A stretch of DNA of 64,000 nt from Marisediminitalea aggregata (GCF_900129565.1 NZ_FQWD01000001.1:744001-808000); one strand, 5' to 3'; positions 42,457 through 52,327 are shown, numbered from the stretch's first letter. Notes: generated by a model not told the origin, from the letters alone. Made by a program: numbers and translations.

Positions 42457-45177
42457 CTAGTCCAGTGCATCGCCAACCAGGGCTAAGTTCTGAATGGCAG
42501 CCAGCCCCCATTGTGATGCATCATTGGTAGAAATCCATGGCGCCTCATCGATGGGATTGAGTACATCCGGCCCTTTTACGTGAGCTGTTTGCAAGCGGCT
42601 GGAAATACCCGTTTTTCCTGCAAACTCCTGCTTGGCGTCAAACTCTTTCCAGGCGCGCTTCGCGAGTTGCTTATCCCCAGAATGGTACGCGGTGTAAGCC
42701 GTCAAGCGGGAATGCGCCGCTTTGAGGTTAGGTCGCTTGGACATGCCCAACTCTGCTTCCTGAGTTTGCGCATCGGCGTTGTACAAACGGCCATACTCCA
42801 TCCAGGCTTGTTTGTAAGCAGGCATATCAATGAGCTGATTGAGTTCAGTGTTTATTTCCATGAGTCCGAATACCGAGCTCAAGTGCGATATAGACGGTTT
42901 ATCCAGGTCGTAGGACAGCAGTTTTTGCGCATCGACATCATAGCCAAAAGCCCCGGCAAAGAAGCCTAGCGGGTGTTCACCGATTTCCTTCATAGCGGCC
43001 ACCAGACGATCGCGATACTGCGTATCACCGGTGCGCTCCCAGGCTGTCAGCCAGTTTGCTGCCGTTGATCCCCAGTCGGTACCCACACCAATCTTGGCCA
43101 TACCCGGCATAGGATTTTCCCGGGCTACCTTACGGGTAGGATTTAATACGCCCAGCGCCTTGTCTGCATTAATGACTTCATTTAACACATCCCCGGTGCG
43201 ATCATCACCGGTAATGTAGTAGTGGAAGCGGCGGTATGCAGCGGTACTAATACGCAACTGTTTGGCGCTACAACCCCAATGCTGTACGTTGTGGCGTGTC
43301 CCTAACCCTTTGAATTCCCCCGCGTGATAAATATCCACGTCACGATTGTGACGGGTCATATTTTCTGCCAGGTGGAAGGTGGTTGGGTCGCCGGTACGCA
43401 AGAACGAATACCACAGCCATAAATCAGGCGATAGCTCGGAGTTGTCCCAGGCATAACCCCCTATGTCATAGCGCCACACGTGACGGTCAGTATCGTAAGT
43501 GTGCATGACATCGCCGAAATTCCAGAAGCCGTACCAATGACGTTGGTCAACCTGCGAGCAATAATACTTCACCTGAAAATCCAAGCGGTCTTCAATGGCT
43601 GCTTTCGCTGGTGACGAGCGGTCGGGTAGGGTCCAAAGGCCGCCAAACACACCGGCATTCAGGTAATCTTGCGGCGCCGCAACCACCTGAGGCGCCTGGC
43701 TGATATACCTTGCCATGGCAACGGTTTGCTCGCGAGAAGGCGTACTATCCATGATGCCAAGCGTGAAGTCAGTTGTGCGCGCTACCCCGTAAGCCGAACC
43801 AAAACCCGGCTCATAGTCTTCATAAATAATGTTCAGGGCATCAAGCTGCTTGTCGTAAGTATCCTGGCCCATGCCATCGTGGTAGAAACGCACATCCATT
43901 GCAGGGGCTTCCGGCGACCAGAACCACAGGGTCGCTTCAGCCAGGTCGGAGCCCGCGTTACGCACATCCACCTGTACCGGGTGAAGCTGCCAAAAATCTC
44001 GCATACCAAATAATACGCCACCAGAGGTACCGCCAATATAAGTTGTGCCATTGGCACGTTGCCCCTGATCGGAATCAATCCAGGCATGACCAGGTTTAGT
44101 GCGTTTACGAATGGCAAAACCATTGGCCGACAGTTGCGAGAGCGTAAAGTCGTTCCACACCGGAATGTAGTGCATTCGACTGCTAACCCGTTCATCCCAT
44201 TCGCTGAGCGGCGGGGTAGCTACACCCGCAATTTGCGCATCGCGTACTGATTGCCCCGGATCACGACGCAGACCAGTGATGCCTTTTACACCTTCGCCCC
44301 ACAAGCCATCATTCTGACCCACAAAACGAATGTGGCGGTTATACAATTCATCGCGCTGTACCACGTTAAAACGCAGGCCCAGGCCGCGAATAAAGTCTTT
44401 CTGATCATCGCCATCGTAAATAAACGTGTGGCTGATTTTTACGGTTTCCGCGCCGGCATATGCATAAATACGTAACGTAAACGGCAACCAGCTTCGGCCT
44501 GACTCGGTAGTTTGCTTACCTTCGATTTTAATGACTGAGCGCACTGGGCCTTGCTGTTCAATCGTGACGGCATCAACAGAAGACGTAAACGCCGTTACAC
44601 TGGCTGGTGATTCCGGTGTATTTTCCGGTGCGTCCTGTACCAGGCCAACCAGTCGGGCAGACCGGCCTATGACGCTGCCATTGCGGTGCATCTCGCTAAT
44701 GATGTCCTGGCCGGATTTGGCGATGTGCAGGCTAATCACACCGGTATTCACCACGACGTTACCAGCCTGCTCTACAACACTCACTGCGGCTTTTGGGCTA
44801 GCCGGCTTGCCTTTAATAATTTTGAACTGTTCCCCTGGCTGACTGCCAGCGGGTATAGCGTGGGCCGTCCACTTAATACTGCCATCCGGCCAATATGCCG
44901 TCGGCCAGCTCTGCAGCGGAATGGGAGTCCCCTGTTCGCTAATTAGCGTTAAAGGTTCGCCCTTTTTCAATTCACCTTCTGCCCAGGGATGACCCCAGGT
45001 GGCACCGCCTTGATAATCCGGCGCGTTGCCGTCTACCCAACTCAGTGTGCCAGGTATACGCTTAACTGTTGGCAGTGGCATGTCATTTACAGAGGTTACC
45101 GCACACCCTGTGGCCGATAACGCCAACGGCAAAGACGCAGCAATACCGCTTTGCTTCAAAAAGGCACGTCTATCCAT
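42457..45177 (-). CDS. Exo-rhamnogalacturonan lyase (PL26 / PcRGLX-like), Tat-exported
   Basis: This 906-residue protein starts with a twin-arginine signal (MDRRAFLKQSG, then a hydrophobic stretch ending ATGC), so it is exported folded and perhaps lipidated. The N-terminal block GATWGHPWAEGELKKGEPLT and PLQSWPTAYWPDGSIKWTAH is the mark of the exo-rhamnogalacturonan lyase family (PcRGLX and YetA relatives). It is followed by a beta-sandwich region and an (alpha/alpha) toroid with NFGDVMHTYDTDRHVWRYDI and RHNVQHWGCSAKQLRIS. Such enzymes cut disaccharides from the non-reducing end of rhamnogalacturonan I by beta-elimination, giving the unsaturated product that GH105 consumes. It is divergent from the DUF1961 gene. 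Confidence 0.85.
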   Translation of the reverse strand: MDRRAFLKQSGIAASLPLALSATGCAVTSVNDMPLPTVKRIPGTLSWVDGNAPDYQGGATWGHPWAEGELKKGEPLTLISEQGTPIPLQSWPTAYWPDGSIKWTAHAIPAGSQPGEQFKIIKGKPASPKAAVSVVEQAGNVVVNTGVISLHIAKSGQDIISEMHRNGSVIGRSARLVGLVQDAPENTPESPASVTAFTSSVDAVTIEQQGPVRSVIKIEGKQTTESGRSWLPFTLRIYAYAGAETVKISHTFIYDGDDQKDFIRGLGLRFNVVQRDELYNRHIRFVGQNDGLWGEGVKGITGLRRDPGQSVRDAQIAGVATPPLSEWDERVSSRMHYIPVWNDFTLSQLSANGFAIRKRTKPGHAWIDSDQGQRANGTTYIGGTSGGVLFGMRDFWQLHPVQVDVRNAGSDLAEATLWFWSPEAPAMDVRFYHDGMGQDTYDKQLDALNIIYEDYEPGFGSAYGVARTTDFTLGIMDSTPSREQTVAMARYISQAPQVVAAPQDYLNAGVFGGLWTLPDRSSPAKAAIEDRLDFQVKYYCSQVDQRHWYGFWNFGDVMHTYDTDRHVWRYDIGGYAWDNSELSPDLWLWYSFLRTGDPTTFHLAENMTRHNRDVDIYHAGEFKGLGTRHNVQHWGCSAKQLRISTAAYRRFHYYITGDDRTGDVLNEVINADKALGVLNPTRKVARENPMPGMAKIGVGTDWGSTAANWLTAWERTGDTQYRDRLVAAMKEIGEHPLGFFAGAFGYDVDAQKLLSYDLDKPSISHLSSVFGLMEINTELNQLIDMPAYKQAWMEYGRLYNADAQTQEAELGMSKRPNLKAAHSRLTAYTAYHSGDKQLAKRAWKEFDAKQEFAGKTGISSRLQTAHVKGPDVLNPIDEAPWISTNDASQWGLAAIQNLALVGDALD

Positions 45178-45346
45178 ATTTGTTCTCCAACTGCTTGTTC
45201 TTGGTTATCGACTTAAATCGTCATTCTGTGATTGACACTATGAATGAAGTTGAGCGACTTTTTAAATATTTGTTAATTTATGATTAATTTGTACCATAAA
45301 AGAATCAAACAACGGTATTTTGCGATGAATAAATTGGTTTGATTGA

Positions 45347-45358
45347 TTCAGATATGAA
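45347..45358. promoter_or_regulatory. Putative locus operator between PL26 and DUF1961
   Basis: TTCA-GATA-TGAA (within ATTCAGATATGAAAC) is a perfect TTCA-NATN-TGAA repeat. It lies 42 bp upstream of the DUF1961 start and 170 bp upstream of the divergent PL26 start. Confidence 0.55.
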
Positions 45359-45399
45359 ACTGGCTCACAGTGCCCAAAAACAACAACGGGATATTCCAA

Positions 45400-46173
45400 A
45401 TGCGACAACCTATTAGCCGTCTATTTTCTGCATTTTTATTAATCGGTAGCCTGGCTGGTTGTCAGTCTGCGTCGACCAATGCAATGGCCAGCACTGAGAA
45501 CAATCCGCACAAAGGCAGGTTGATATATCACAACCCAATGAATGCACCTGAGGCCGTTGCCGACTGGATAATGGAAGGGCCGGGTGAAGTTACGTTTAGT
45601 GATGGCTGGATGCGTATGTATTCGCCTGATCAGGCCATGCATCACGTTTTTTGGGCGCCAGTGCAACTACCAGACAGCTTTGTTGCCGAGTGGCAGGCAC
45701 AGTCACTCAATGACGAAGCCGGGCTGGTGATTGTGTTCTTTGCGGCAAAAGGAGAGAACGGGGAAAACATCTTCGACCCGGCTTTGCCTGCCAGAGATGG
45801 GACGTTTACCCAGTACACCGAGGGCGCTATACGCAGCTACCACATTTCCTATTACGCCAATGCGGCGCACAACCCGGATAGGGGACATGCTAACCTGCGT
45901 AAAAACAATACGTTTAGCCTGCTACAGCAGGGGCAGGTAGGGATCCCAACCGACTCAACGAAAGTACATCAGATTCGTTTGATTAAGCGTCAGGCCCATA
46001 TTCAGCTGTACGTTGATGACCGCCTGGTAATCGATTACACAGACAATCAACCGGTTGTTGACGGGGTTGATACCGGCCCCGCCTTAACCAACGGCTGGCT
46101 TGGATTCAGGCAAATGAAATGGACTGACTTTCAGTATCGGTCACTCCGCATCTGGACGCTTACAGACGCTTAA
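45400..46173 (+). CDS. DUF1961 (YesU-like) lipoprotein
   Basis: With the ATG at 45400 this 257-residue protein begins with a lipoprotein signal (LFSAFLLIGSLAGC, lipobox L-A-G-C near residue 21). The mature domain has a jelly-roll pattern: LIYHNPMNAPEAVADWIMEG, GLVIVFFAAKGENGENIFDP, RSYHISYYANAAHNPDRGHA, LRKNNTFSLLQQG and WLGFRQMKWTDFQYRSLRIW. These match DUF1961, the family of B. subtilis YesU, which is also encoded in a rhamnogalacturonan cluster. No activity is established to my knowledge. It is the only + strand gene of the locus, divergent from PL26, and its 3' end overlaps the convergent 125-residue gene by 14 bases. Confidence 0.82.
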   Translation: MRQPISRLFSAFLLIGSLAGCQSASTNAMASTENNPHKGRLIYHNPMNAPEAVADWIMEGPGEVTFSDGWMRMYSPDQAMHHVFWAPVQLPDSFVAEWQAQSLNDEAGLVIVFFAAKGENGENIFDPALPARDGTFTQYTEGAIRSYHISYYANAAHNPDRGHANLRKNNTFSLLQQGQVGIPTDSTKVHQIRLIKRQAHIQLYVDDRLVIDYTDNQPVVDGVDTGPALTNGWLGFRQMKWTDFQYRSLRIWTLTDA

Positions 46174-46537
46174 GCAGCGCCTCGTAAGCGGCGTTGTCCT
46201 GCTGCTTTAATCGCATCAAGTCAGCTTCAATTTTCTCGGCCAGGGTGTGCTGCTTGATGGCATTGATGTCGTCAGCCATTTTACGCAATGATGCAATCGC
46301 GTCGCCCGACTCACCGTCGGCCAGCTCCAGTACCGCCTGTGTGATCTTACCCAGTTGCCTGCCATAGCTGGCCACCTGGGTAACCACGGCTTTCTCAATT
46401 GCAGAGTCGCCAGCCAGGTTAATTTCGTATTGCGGGGAAAACCAGGTCGTTGTTGGAGAGATGTCTTTTACATCGCCACTGAGTGGCCAGTGCCAGATAA
46501 ACGGATTAAACGAAAAAGGGTTAGTCAGACTTTTCAT
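46160..46537 (-). CDS. Small protein of unknown function inside the locus
   Basis: This 125-residue protein is not recognised. The N-terminal 35 residues are aromatic-rich (FSFNPFIWHWPLSGDVKDIS). The rest is helical with heptad-like spacing (SYGRQLGKITQAVLELADGE, LAEKIEADLMRLKQQDNAAY), and there is no signal peptide or membrane span. The ATG at 46537 has GGAG eight bases upstream, better than the GTG at 46546. It lies 64 bp after rhaM and could be co-transcribed, or it may be an unrelated resident gene that flanks the point where the locus changes strand. Confidence 0.6.
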   Translation of the reverse strand: MKSLTNPFSFNPFIWHWPLSGDVKDISPTTTWFSPQYEINLAGDSAIEKAVVTQVASYGRQLGKITQAVLELADGESGDAIASLRKMADDINAIKQHTLAEKIEADLMRLKQQDNAAYEALLKRL

Positions 46538-46601
46538 GCGCCACACTCCATATGGGTTATACCCGGATTGTAGCGCATACTGTTTATTATTTATACAAGG
46601 G

Positions 46602-46916
46602 TTATTCGAGATGAAAAACCTTTGTGAGTGGTGTTACCACCGGGCTGTTATCCGGGTTGTGCGCCATAATGTCGCCCATATAAGCCCACCATTTTTGCAT
46701 TACCGCTGTAGCGGGCAGCGCATCCATAGTGTGATCATCTTTGCGCCACAGTACGGCGAAGAGCTGTAATGTGTCTGGATGCAGGAAAATAGAATAGTCT
46801 TCGATACCCGCTTTTTTTAGCTCATCTACCAGCTCTGGCCAAATTTCATCATGGCGTTTTTCGTACTCGGCTTCACAACCGGGATTTAACTGCATTACAA
46901 ACGCGATTTTTTCCAT
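46602..46916 (-). CDS. rhaM: L-rhamnose mutarotase
   Basis: RhaM interconverts the alpha and beta anomers of L-rhamnose so that it can enter isomerase-based catabolism. The 104-residue length is exact for the family. It has [20 protein letters not shown] followed by [24 protein letters not shown], and [19 protein letters not shown], the conserved stretches of the dimeric ferredoxin-like fold with the catalytic His and paired Trp. It follows the GH42 gene by two bases. Its presence shows that free rhamnose reaches the cytoplasm, as expected from GH105 activity. Confidence 0.94.
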   Translation of the reverse strand: MEKIAFVMQLNPGCEAEYEKRHDEIWPELVDELKKAGIEDYSIFLHPDTLQLFAVLWRKDDHTMDALPATAVMQKWWAYMGDIMAHNPDNSPVVTPLTKVFHLE

Positions 46917-46918
46917 TA

Positions 46919-49054
46919 TCAGACTCCTGTTACCTGAATGACATGCTGTGTATAACCGTCCAAACTCAATGTTCCGCCAAGTGACTTGCCCGTGAACACA
47001 TCAATGGCCTCCTTTGGTAGCGATACGCTGCGTTTGTCTGCCAGCATATTCAGAACGATCCAGATCTTTTGCCCCCGATTATTCGTGCGCGGCACAATCA
47101 CTACGCCTGACGGCGTATCTGCAAGACGCGAAATACCAGCCTCGCCGGCATAATGGTGAATCAGGGTATTGAGCATGCCGTCTTTGTTGTCGCCGTGTGG
47201 CATTGCGCCTAGCAATACCAGCTTACCCTTGCCAATTCTGCGCTCGGTGACAAAAGCCAGCCCTTTGCCGCGACCTGCGGTAAGGGTTCCTACTACTTGT
47301 GTACCTTCGTGGGCAGTCATAGCGGCACACCAGCCACTTAATTCACTGCTTACACCTAACAATTCGCCTGTTGCGCCGGTGCCCGTGAGCGGCATGACAT
47401 ACTGTGTGGTTACACCGGCCAGTTTTTCCAGTAAGCCCAATCCAGCATCGGTAGGCACCGTATGTTCTTTGCCCCGCGTACCGGTAACCGGTCCGGCTAT
47501 CCATACACCGCCTTGCTCGATAAAGTCCTTTGCCCTTAGCAGAAAGCTATCGCTAACATAGGGCATAGCAGGGGTTATCAATAACTTCAGGCCGTCCAAC
47601 TCAGCGTTTTCAAAGCGCACCTCGCGGTGATAGCCCAAATCCAGCACCTGTTTGTGCCACATTTCAATCACACCTCGATAGCGTGACGGAAAACCACTGC
47701 GTTTATCCAATCCTTCAGTTTCAATCATGGCCCTGGCGTGATCTGAATAGGTAATGGCAATTGGCGGCGCATCCAGGGTTGTGTCCAGTAAAATAGGCTC
47801 AAGGCGATCTTTGGCAGCGGCGACTTTTTTCACTTCACCGTAGCCAATAGAAGGCGCATTCCAGGCACTTTTTACTGCACTGTGGGGCAGCTCAGCACCG
47901 GTGCGCTGTTGTCGCCACAACCAATAACAGAAGCCTTCACCGCCCAACGCGTAGATCAGGCTTGCTTCCGCTGCCAGGAAGCCTTCCGGGTGCATGGGTT
48001 GATGGTTGCCCAGCCAACCGTTGTGGGCGACACTGGTTTCCATTAGCCAAAAGGGTTTACCCGGAATAGCCGCGCGGTATAAGTCTGAACGAAAGGCCAG
48101 AGCAGACCACTGTGCCGCCGTAGGATAAGCATCATAAGACGCAAAGTCCTGAGCCAACATAGAGCGCTCATGATGGATATTAAACGCCGGATTGTCGTTG
48201 TGAGTGATGGGTAAATCTGAGTATTTTCGGATAGAATCACGTTGGGCCACCATAAAGTCAGCCACGCTTTCCCGGCAGAACATTTTGTACGCGGTGATAA
48301 GCGATGCGTTGTGCAAAAACGGTGTAGTGACTGACGCAGGGACTTGTTCAAACGCCGTGTAGTACTGACTCCAGATATGCGTGCCCCAGGCTTTATTCAA
48401 CGCGTCGATATGCTTAAACCGCTTCTTCAACCACTTATGCCAGTTAGCAATGGCTGCATCGCTGTAGTCTTCACTAACATGCGCTTTCATTTCGTTATCG
48501 AGCTGCCAGGCAATCACCGACGGATGACGCCCTAATTCGCGCGACATTCGTTCAATAATGGTAAAACAGGCTTTGCGCACGGCCGGATGTTCATAGCTGG
48601 CATGCTGACGCGCGCCATGACTCATGATTTCCCCTTTGTCGTTCTTATGACATCGTTCCGGATGCCCGTGAGTTAGCCAGACAGGCGGGGTAGCGGTTGG
48701 GGTGCACAACACAACCTGAATACCCGCGGCATGCATTTTGTCCATGACGTTTTTGAACACCGAGAAATCAAAATTGCCTTGTGTAGGCTCCATGGTGGAC
48801 CAGGCAAATTCGGCCATGCGCACCACATTAATGCCCAGTGACTGCATTTCTGCAATGTCGGCGTCAATATCGGCGTCAGGCCAGAGTTCAGGATAATAGG
48901 CGACACCGTGAATCAGTTTGTTCTGACGATAATAAGGCGCAGGCTCAGCGGCATTTACTGGCCCGGCAAGACTGCCAAGAGGCAGGCTGACTGCTCCCAG
49001 CGCAGCACTTTTACCTGCTAAAGAAAATAGCCCTCGTCGGGAAATTGATGACAT
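46919..49054 (-). CDS. Tat-exported GH42 beta-galactosidase
   Basis: This 711-residue protein has a twin-arginine type signal ([20 protein letters not shown], about residues 3-22). The GH42 barrel has [40 protein letters not shown], the acid/base Glu in [13 protein letters not shown], and the nucleophile Glu in [15 protein letters not shown] trimerisation domain ([20 protein letters not shown]) and a small C-terminal beta domain follow. In this setting it most likely removes beta-galactosyl residues from galactan or arabinogalactan side chains of rhamnogalacturonan I in the periplasm. Most GH42 enzymes are cytoplasmic, so the export signal is worth note. A terminator-like hairpin separates it from the TonB receptor gene upstream. 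Confidence 0.88.
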   Translation of the reverse strand: MSSISRRGLFSLAGKSAALGAVSLPLGSLAGPVNAAEPAPYYRQNKLIHGVAYYPELWPDADIDADIAEMQSLGINVVRMAEFAWSTMEPTQGNFDFSVFKNVMDKMHAAGIQVVLCTPTATPPVWLTHGHPERCHKNDKGEIMSHGARQHASYEHPAVRKACFTIIERMSRELGRHPSVIAWQLDNEMKAHVSEDYSDAAIANWHKWLKKRFKHIDALNKAWGTHIWSQYYTAFEQVPASVTTPFLHNASLITAYKMFCRESVADFMVAQRDSIRKYSDLPITHNDNPAFNIHHERSMLAQDFASYDAYPTAAQWSALAFRSDLYRAAIPGKPFWLMETSVAHNGWLGNHQPMHPEGFLAAEASLIYALGGEGFCYWLWRQQRTGAELPHSAVKSAWNAPSIGYGEVKKVAAAKDRLEPILLDTTLDAPPIAITYSDHARAMIETEGLDKRSGFPSRYRGVIEMWHKQVLDLGYHREVRFENAELDGLKLLITPAMPYVSDSFLLRAKDFIEQGGVWIAGPVTGTRGKEHTVPTDAGLGLLEKLAGVTTQYVMPLTGTGATGELLGVSSELSGWCAAMTAHEGTQVVGTLTAGRGKGLAFVTERRIGKGKLVLLGAMPHGDNKDGMLNTLIHHYAGEAGISRLADTPSGVVIVPRTNNRGQKIWIVLNMLADKRSVSLPKEAIDVFTGKSLGGTLSLDGYTQHVIQVTGV

Positions 49055-49070
49055 GAAGATATCCTTTCAA

Positions 49071-49098
49071 AAACAAAAGGGGTGCCGACATCGCACCC
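49071..49098 (-). terminator. Terminator-like hairpin after the TonB receptor gene
   Basis: On the minus strand the stem GGGTGC/GCACCC (49080-49085 with 49093-49098) is followed by TTTTGTTTTT. It ends about 15 bases before the GH42 start codon, so it may limit read-through into GH42. Confidence 0.65.
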
Positions 49099-49149
49099 CT
49101 GCTTACTAAGTAGTCGTTGCCGACAAATCGTTGGTATCGGATTTACTTG

Positions 49150-52100
49150 TTAGAACTGGTAAATCACACCCACTGAGTACTCACGGCCAGACCATTGCAG
49201 GTCAGACAGACGGCGCGGTCCAGCGGTGTAAGCTTTCACTTCACCTGTCAGGTTGCGACCATCTACATAGGCACGGAAGTTTTCGTTGAAGTTATAGATA
49301 AACTTGGCATCCAAATAACCTGAGTCTTCTACAAATACCGGGTTACCCGAGTTATCCGCTGCGCGAACCAGATACTCGTCGCGGTAGTTGTAAGCCATAC
49401 GGAAACTCCAGTCGTCAGTTTCGTAGAACGCAGTCAGGTTATAACTGTTTTCAGACTGCGACGGGAACGGCAACTCTTCGCCAGTTAACGCGTTGAATAG
49501 GCCAACATCATCTGCACTCATGCGGGTATAGTTGATTGCACCACCCAGACCATTGAATGGCTCTGGTAACCAGGTGAAGATGGTTGACGCTTGCAGCTCA
49601 ATCCCTTTAGTGGTGACCCCTGAGCCATTGATTTTCTGACGAACGTCGAAGTTGCGACCGTCGTTAAAGAAATCAATGTCAAAGCGGGTTTCCGCGTTAA
49701 TTACCCAACTGGTGATGTCTTTTATGAAGTACGCGCCAGAGATAATGGAGTTTTCATCCGGGTACCAGTTCAATGCTACGTCGAACTGATTTGCACGGTA
49801 TGGCTGCAGTGCAGGGTTGCCTGCTGTACAGTAATCGCGTAAATCGTCCAGCTCGTTACGCGATGTGCGGTAAATAGTACAGCTCGCATTCACGTTCAGG
49901 TCGGTGATTTTAGGACGCGACATTACTTTGGCAGTACCCATGTATAGTACTAATTCATCCTCAATAATGCCTAAGTTCAGGTTCAAACTTGGCAGGAAGT
50001 CATTGTAGTCTTCCTCAACGGTTTTACGGCCGTTGAACGTATCAGGGTGATCGGTATCTTCCACGCCTGGCAATGGCTCGCCAGTTACTTCATCAACCAA
50101 GACGTTGCCGTCTTCATCTACCTGGTCAACAATAATACGTTCAAAAACATCACCGTTCGCTGCCGTTTGCGTTTCGATATAACGGGCACCTATGTTACCC
50201 CATAAACGCATGCCAGCCAGTTCAGTCTCAAAGTTTGCCTGCAGATAAACCGCTTGTGTGTCTACCTGAACATCGTAGTTACCGGAGCGAACATCCAAAT
50301 CTTCACGGGTAGTAAAGTCGTTTGCTACCGCCTGAATATCTTCAATGAACGGATAGGTATTGATTGCCTGATACGTACCAATGGTATTTACACCCAGGCT
50401 ATAGCCGTCGAACAATTGAGGAGACTGAAAGGTATTACCCGTGATAAGGGCAATTTGGTCATCCATGGTCCATTCCATGCTCTCACCCGTTTCCGGGTTA
50501 GTATAAGTACGGCCTACATCACGAATGATGTTGTACTGATAATTTGCGTTTTCATAGCCTTGTGAGCGAACCTGCACACCAGCTCTAATCATGGTTACAA
50601 AATCTGAATCCGGAATGTAGCTGAAATCGAGTTTAGCCATGGTTTCTTCGGATTCGTCATGTGACGGTGCATACTTATAGCGAGCACGTGAGCGATAACT
50701 GGCCGGATCATTAACGTCGAATTTGTCAGACGTATCAGTCGGGTCATCTGGGTTATAGAAATAACCGGTGTTGAAATCCCACTCCGGCAAACCTTTCGCA
50801 TTTAGATCAACTTGAACACCTGCTATACCGCTTGCTGTTACGTGTGTATCTTTTGAATCGATATCCTGCTCTGAACTCGAGTGCGCAACCAGGCCTTCAA
50901 GACGCCATGCATCACCATCGTATTCAAAACCTGTTTCGTACATTTGTGTCGTCTGGTCCCAGCCAAACTGCAAAGTACGGTTGGTAACGCCTGCAGCGCG
51001 TGTCTCAAAATAAGTGACATTATGTTGATCATCTACAATTACTGAATCAGGATCGACCCGAGCAGCAGATTGAGATTCGAGGTGCAAGTTTAAGTCTCTG
51101 GCTTCCTTATCACGCGTATTGTAAGTGTAACCAGCATGAACCTGTAGGTTGTCGGTGAATCGATACTGAACAACAACATTGCTACTCAGGCGGTCCTCTT
51201 CACGACCCCATATACCATATCGAGGTAACCGAGGAGAAAAGTCATACCACTGTCTTTCACATGCTGTTTGATCAGATGAGTTAACGCAATCTGCCTGATC
51301 GGTAATATCTGCAAATGCGGCGTCGTTATAAGTCTTCTCTGGAGAATTATCGTAGTCTGCAAATCTCGCCCATTCCGTGTTTCTCAACGCATGGATCATT
51401 GTGTTTTTAGTCGACTTTGTGACGTTTACCAGTACACCCAGATCATCGTTGAATTTATACACGCCAGTAACGTTAAATTTGTTGCTTGGATCATCAATCA
51501 AATCGTTAAACTGACCTTCAGCAGAAGCTGACAGGAAGTTTTCTTTGAATTCGTTTGGCTTACGGGTATTTACCTGAACCGTACCACCGATACCCCCTTC
51601 TGTAAGGCGGGCTTCTGAACCTTTGATTACGTCCAGTGATTTAATTAGCTCAGCGGCCATGTCACGGAAGTCTACCGCACGACTACCACCAAAACCTTGT
51701 GCAGTGACGTTGTTTACTTCTACGCGAAGCAGGCCTGGCTCTACACCACGAATACTGATTTGCTGACCTTCGCCAAAATCACGGTCCAGCTGAACACCAG
51801 GGATACGCTGCAAGGCTTCACCGACGTTTTTGTCTGGGAACATACCAATGTCTTCTGCTACCAGCGAGTCAGTGATAGTACCGGCCATTTTTTTACGATC
51901 CAGAGCGCTACGCTGACTGAATCGAATACCTTTAACCTCGATAACTTCTGTCGTTTCTTCTGCATTCTCTTGCTGCTCTGCTGCTTGCGCGGCAGGTTTG
52001 GTAGCCGTTGACGCTTCCTGAGCCCAAACAGGCGCGCTTGCAAAACAAGCGCCGGTAAGCAGGATAGTAGAAATGCTATTCGCGATAAGCTTACGCGTTG

Positions 52101-52152
52101 CAGGTAGTGAACCTTGCGTGTATGTGATGTTGCGTTCCGTGACGTTTTTCAT
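49150..52152 (-). CDS. TonB-dependent outer membrane receptor for pectic oligosaccharides
   Basis: This 1000-residue protein has an extended signal peptide (hydrophobic core NSISTILLTGACFASAPVWA, about residues 25-44), a possible TonB box (EVIEVKG), a plug domain with MFPDKNVGEALQRIPGVQLD, ISIRGVEPGLLRVEVNNV and GSEARLTEGGIGGTVQVNTR, then a large barrel ending in aromatic Phe (REYSVGVIYQF). This is the size class of carbohydrate-import TonB receptors in marine gammaproteobacteria. It is the only outer-membrane transporter in the locus, so import of deacetylated rhamnogalacturonan oligosaccharides is inferred. It has its own 381-bp upstream region with a shared promoter block and a TTCA-NATN-TGAA site. 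Confidence 0.93.
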   Translation of the reverse strand: MKNVTERNITYTQGSLPATRKLIANSISTILLTGACFASAPVWAQEASTATKPAAQAAEQQENAEETTEVIEVKGIRFSQRSALDRKKMAGTITDSLVAEDIGMFPDKNVGEALQRIPGVQLDRDFGEGQQISIRGVEPGLLRVEVNNVTAQGFGGSRAVDFRDMAAELIKSLDVIKGSEARLTEGGIGGTVQVNTRKPNEFKENFLSASAEGQFNDLIDDPSNKFNVTGVYKFNDDLGVLVNVTKSTKNTMIHALRNTEWARFADYDNSPEKTYNDAAFADITDQADCVNSSDQTACERQWYDFSPRLPRYGIWGREEDRLSSNVVVQYRFTDNLQVHAGYTYNTRDKEARDLNLHLESQSAARVDPDSVIVDDQHNVTYFETRAAGVTNRTLQFGWDQTTQMYETGFEYDGDAWRLEGLVAHSSSEQDIDSKDTHVTASGIAGVQVDLNAKGLPEWDFNTGYFYNPDDPTDTSDKFDVNDPASYRSRARYKYAPSHDESEETMAKLDFSYIPDSDFVTMIRAGVQVRSQGYENANYQYNIIRDVGRTYTNPETGESMEWTMDDQIALITGNTFQSPQLFDGYSLGVNTIGTYQAINTYPFIEDIQAVANDFTTREDLDVRSGNYDVQVDTQAVYLQANFETELAGMRLWGNIGARYIETQTAANGDVFERIIVDQVDEDGNVLVDEVTGEPLPGVEDTDHPDTFNGRKTVEEDYNDFLPSLNLNLGIIEDELVLYMGTAKVMSRPKITDLNVNASCTIYRTSRNELDDLRDYCTAGNPALQPYRANQFDVALNWYPDENSIISGAYFIKDITSWVINAETRFDIDFFNDGRNFDVRQKINGSGVTTKGIELQASTIFTWLPEPFNGLGGAINYTRMSADDVGLFNALTGEELPFPSQSENSYNLTAFYETDDWSFRMAYNYRDEYLVRAADNSGNPVFVEDSGYLDAKFIYNFNENFRAYVDGRNLTGEVKAYTAGPRRLSDLQWSGREYSVGVIYQF

Positions 52153-52235
52153 TGTGACCTCGTTCTCTATTCAAAGACTGGTTTGCACCAACCCGAGTAA
52201 ACATATTTTTAATCTTTTGTTTACATCTGTTTTGC

Positions 52236-52265
52236 ATGCTAGTGACTGGGGGTGTATTCCGTCAA
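52236..52265 (-). promoter_or_regulatory. Candidate sigma70 promoter of the TonB receptor gene
   Basis: On the minus strand, -35 TTGACG (52265-52260), 18-bp spacer, -10 TAGCAT (52241-52236), which predicts a 5' leader of about 75 bases. The shared block sits directly upstream of the -35. Confidence 0.5.
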
Positions 52266-52267
52266 CA

Positions 52268-52327
52268 CGAAAACCTTCAAATTCAGTCACGATTCAGCAC
52301 CTATAATCAAAAAATTTCATATTTGAA
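52268..52327. promoter_or_regulatory. Shared promoter block, copy 1 (TonB receptor)
   Basis: The + strand reads CGAAAACCTTCAAATTCAG then TCAC, a variable 16-base stretch, ATCAAAAAA, and the inverted repeat TTCA-TATT-TGAA at 52316-52327. The same order and nearly the same bases occur at 56132-56196 before the acetylesterase gene. Confidence 0.65.
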
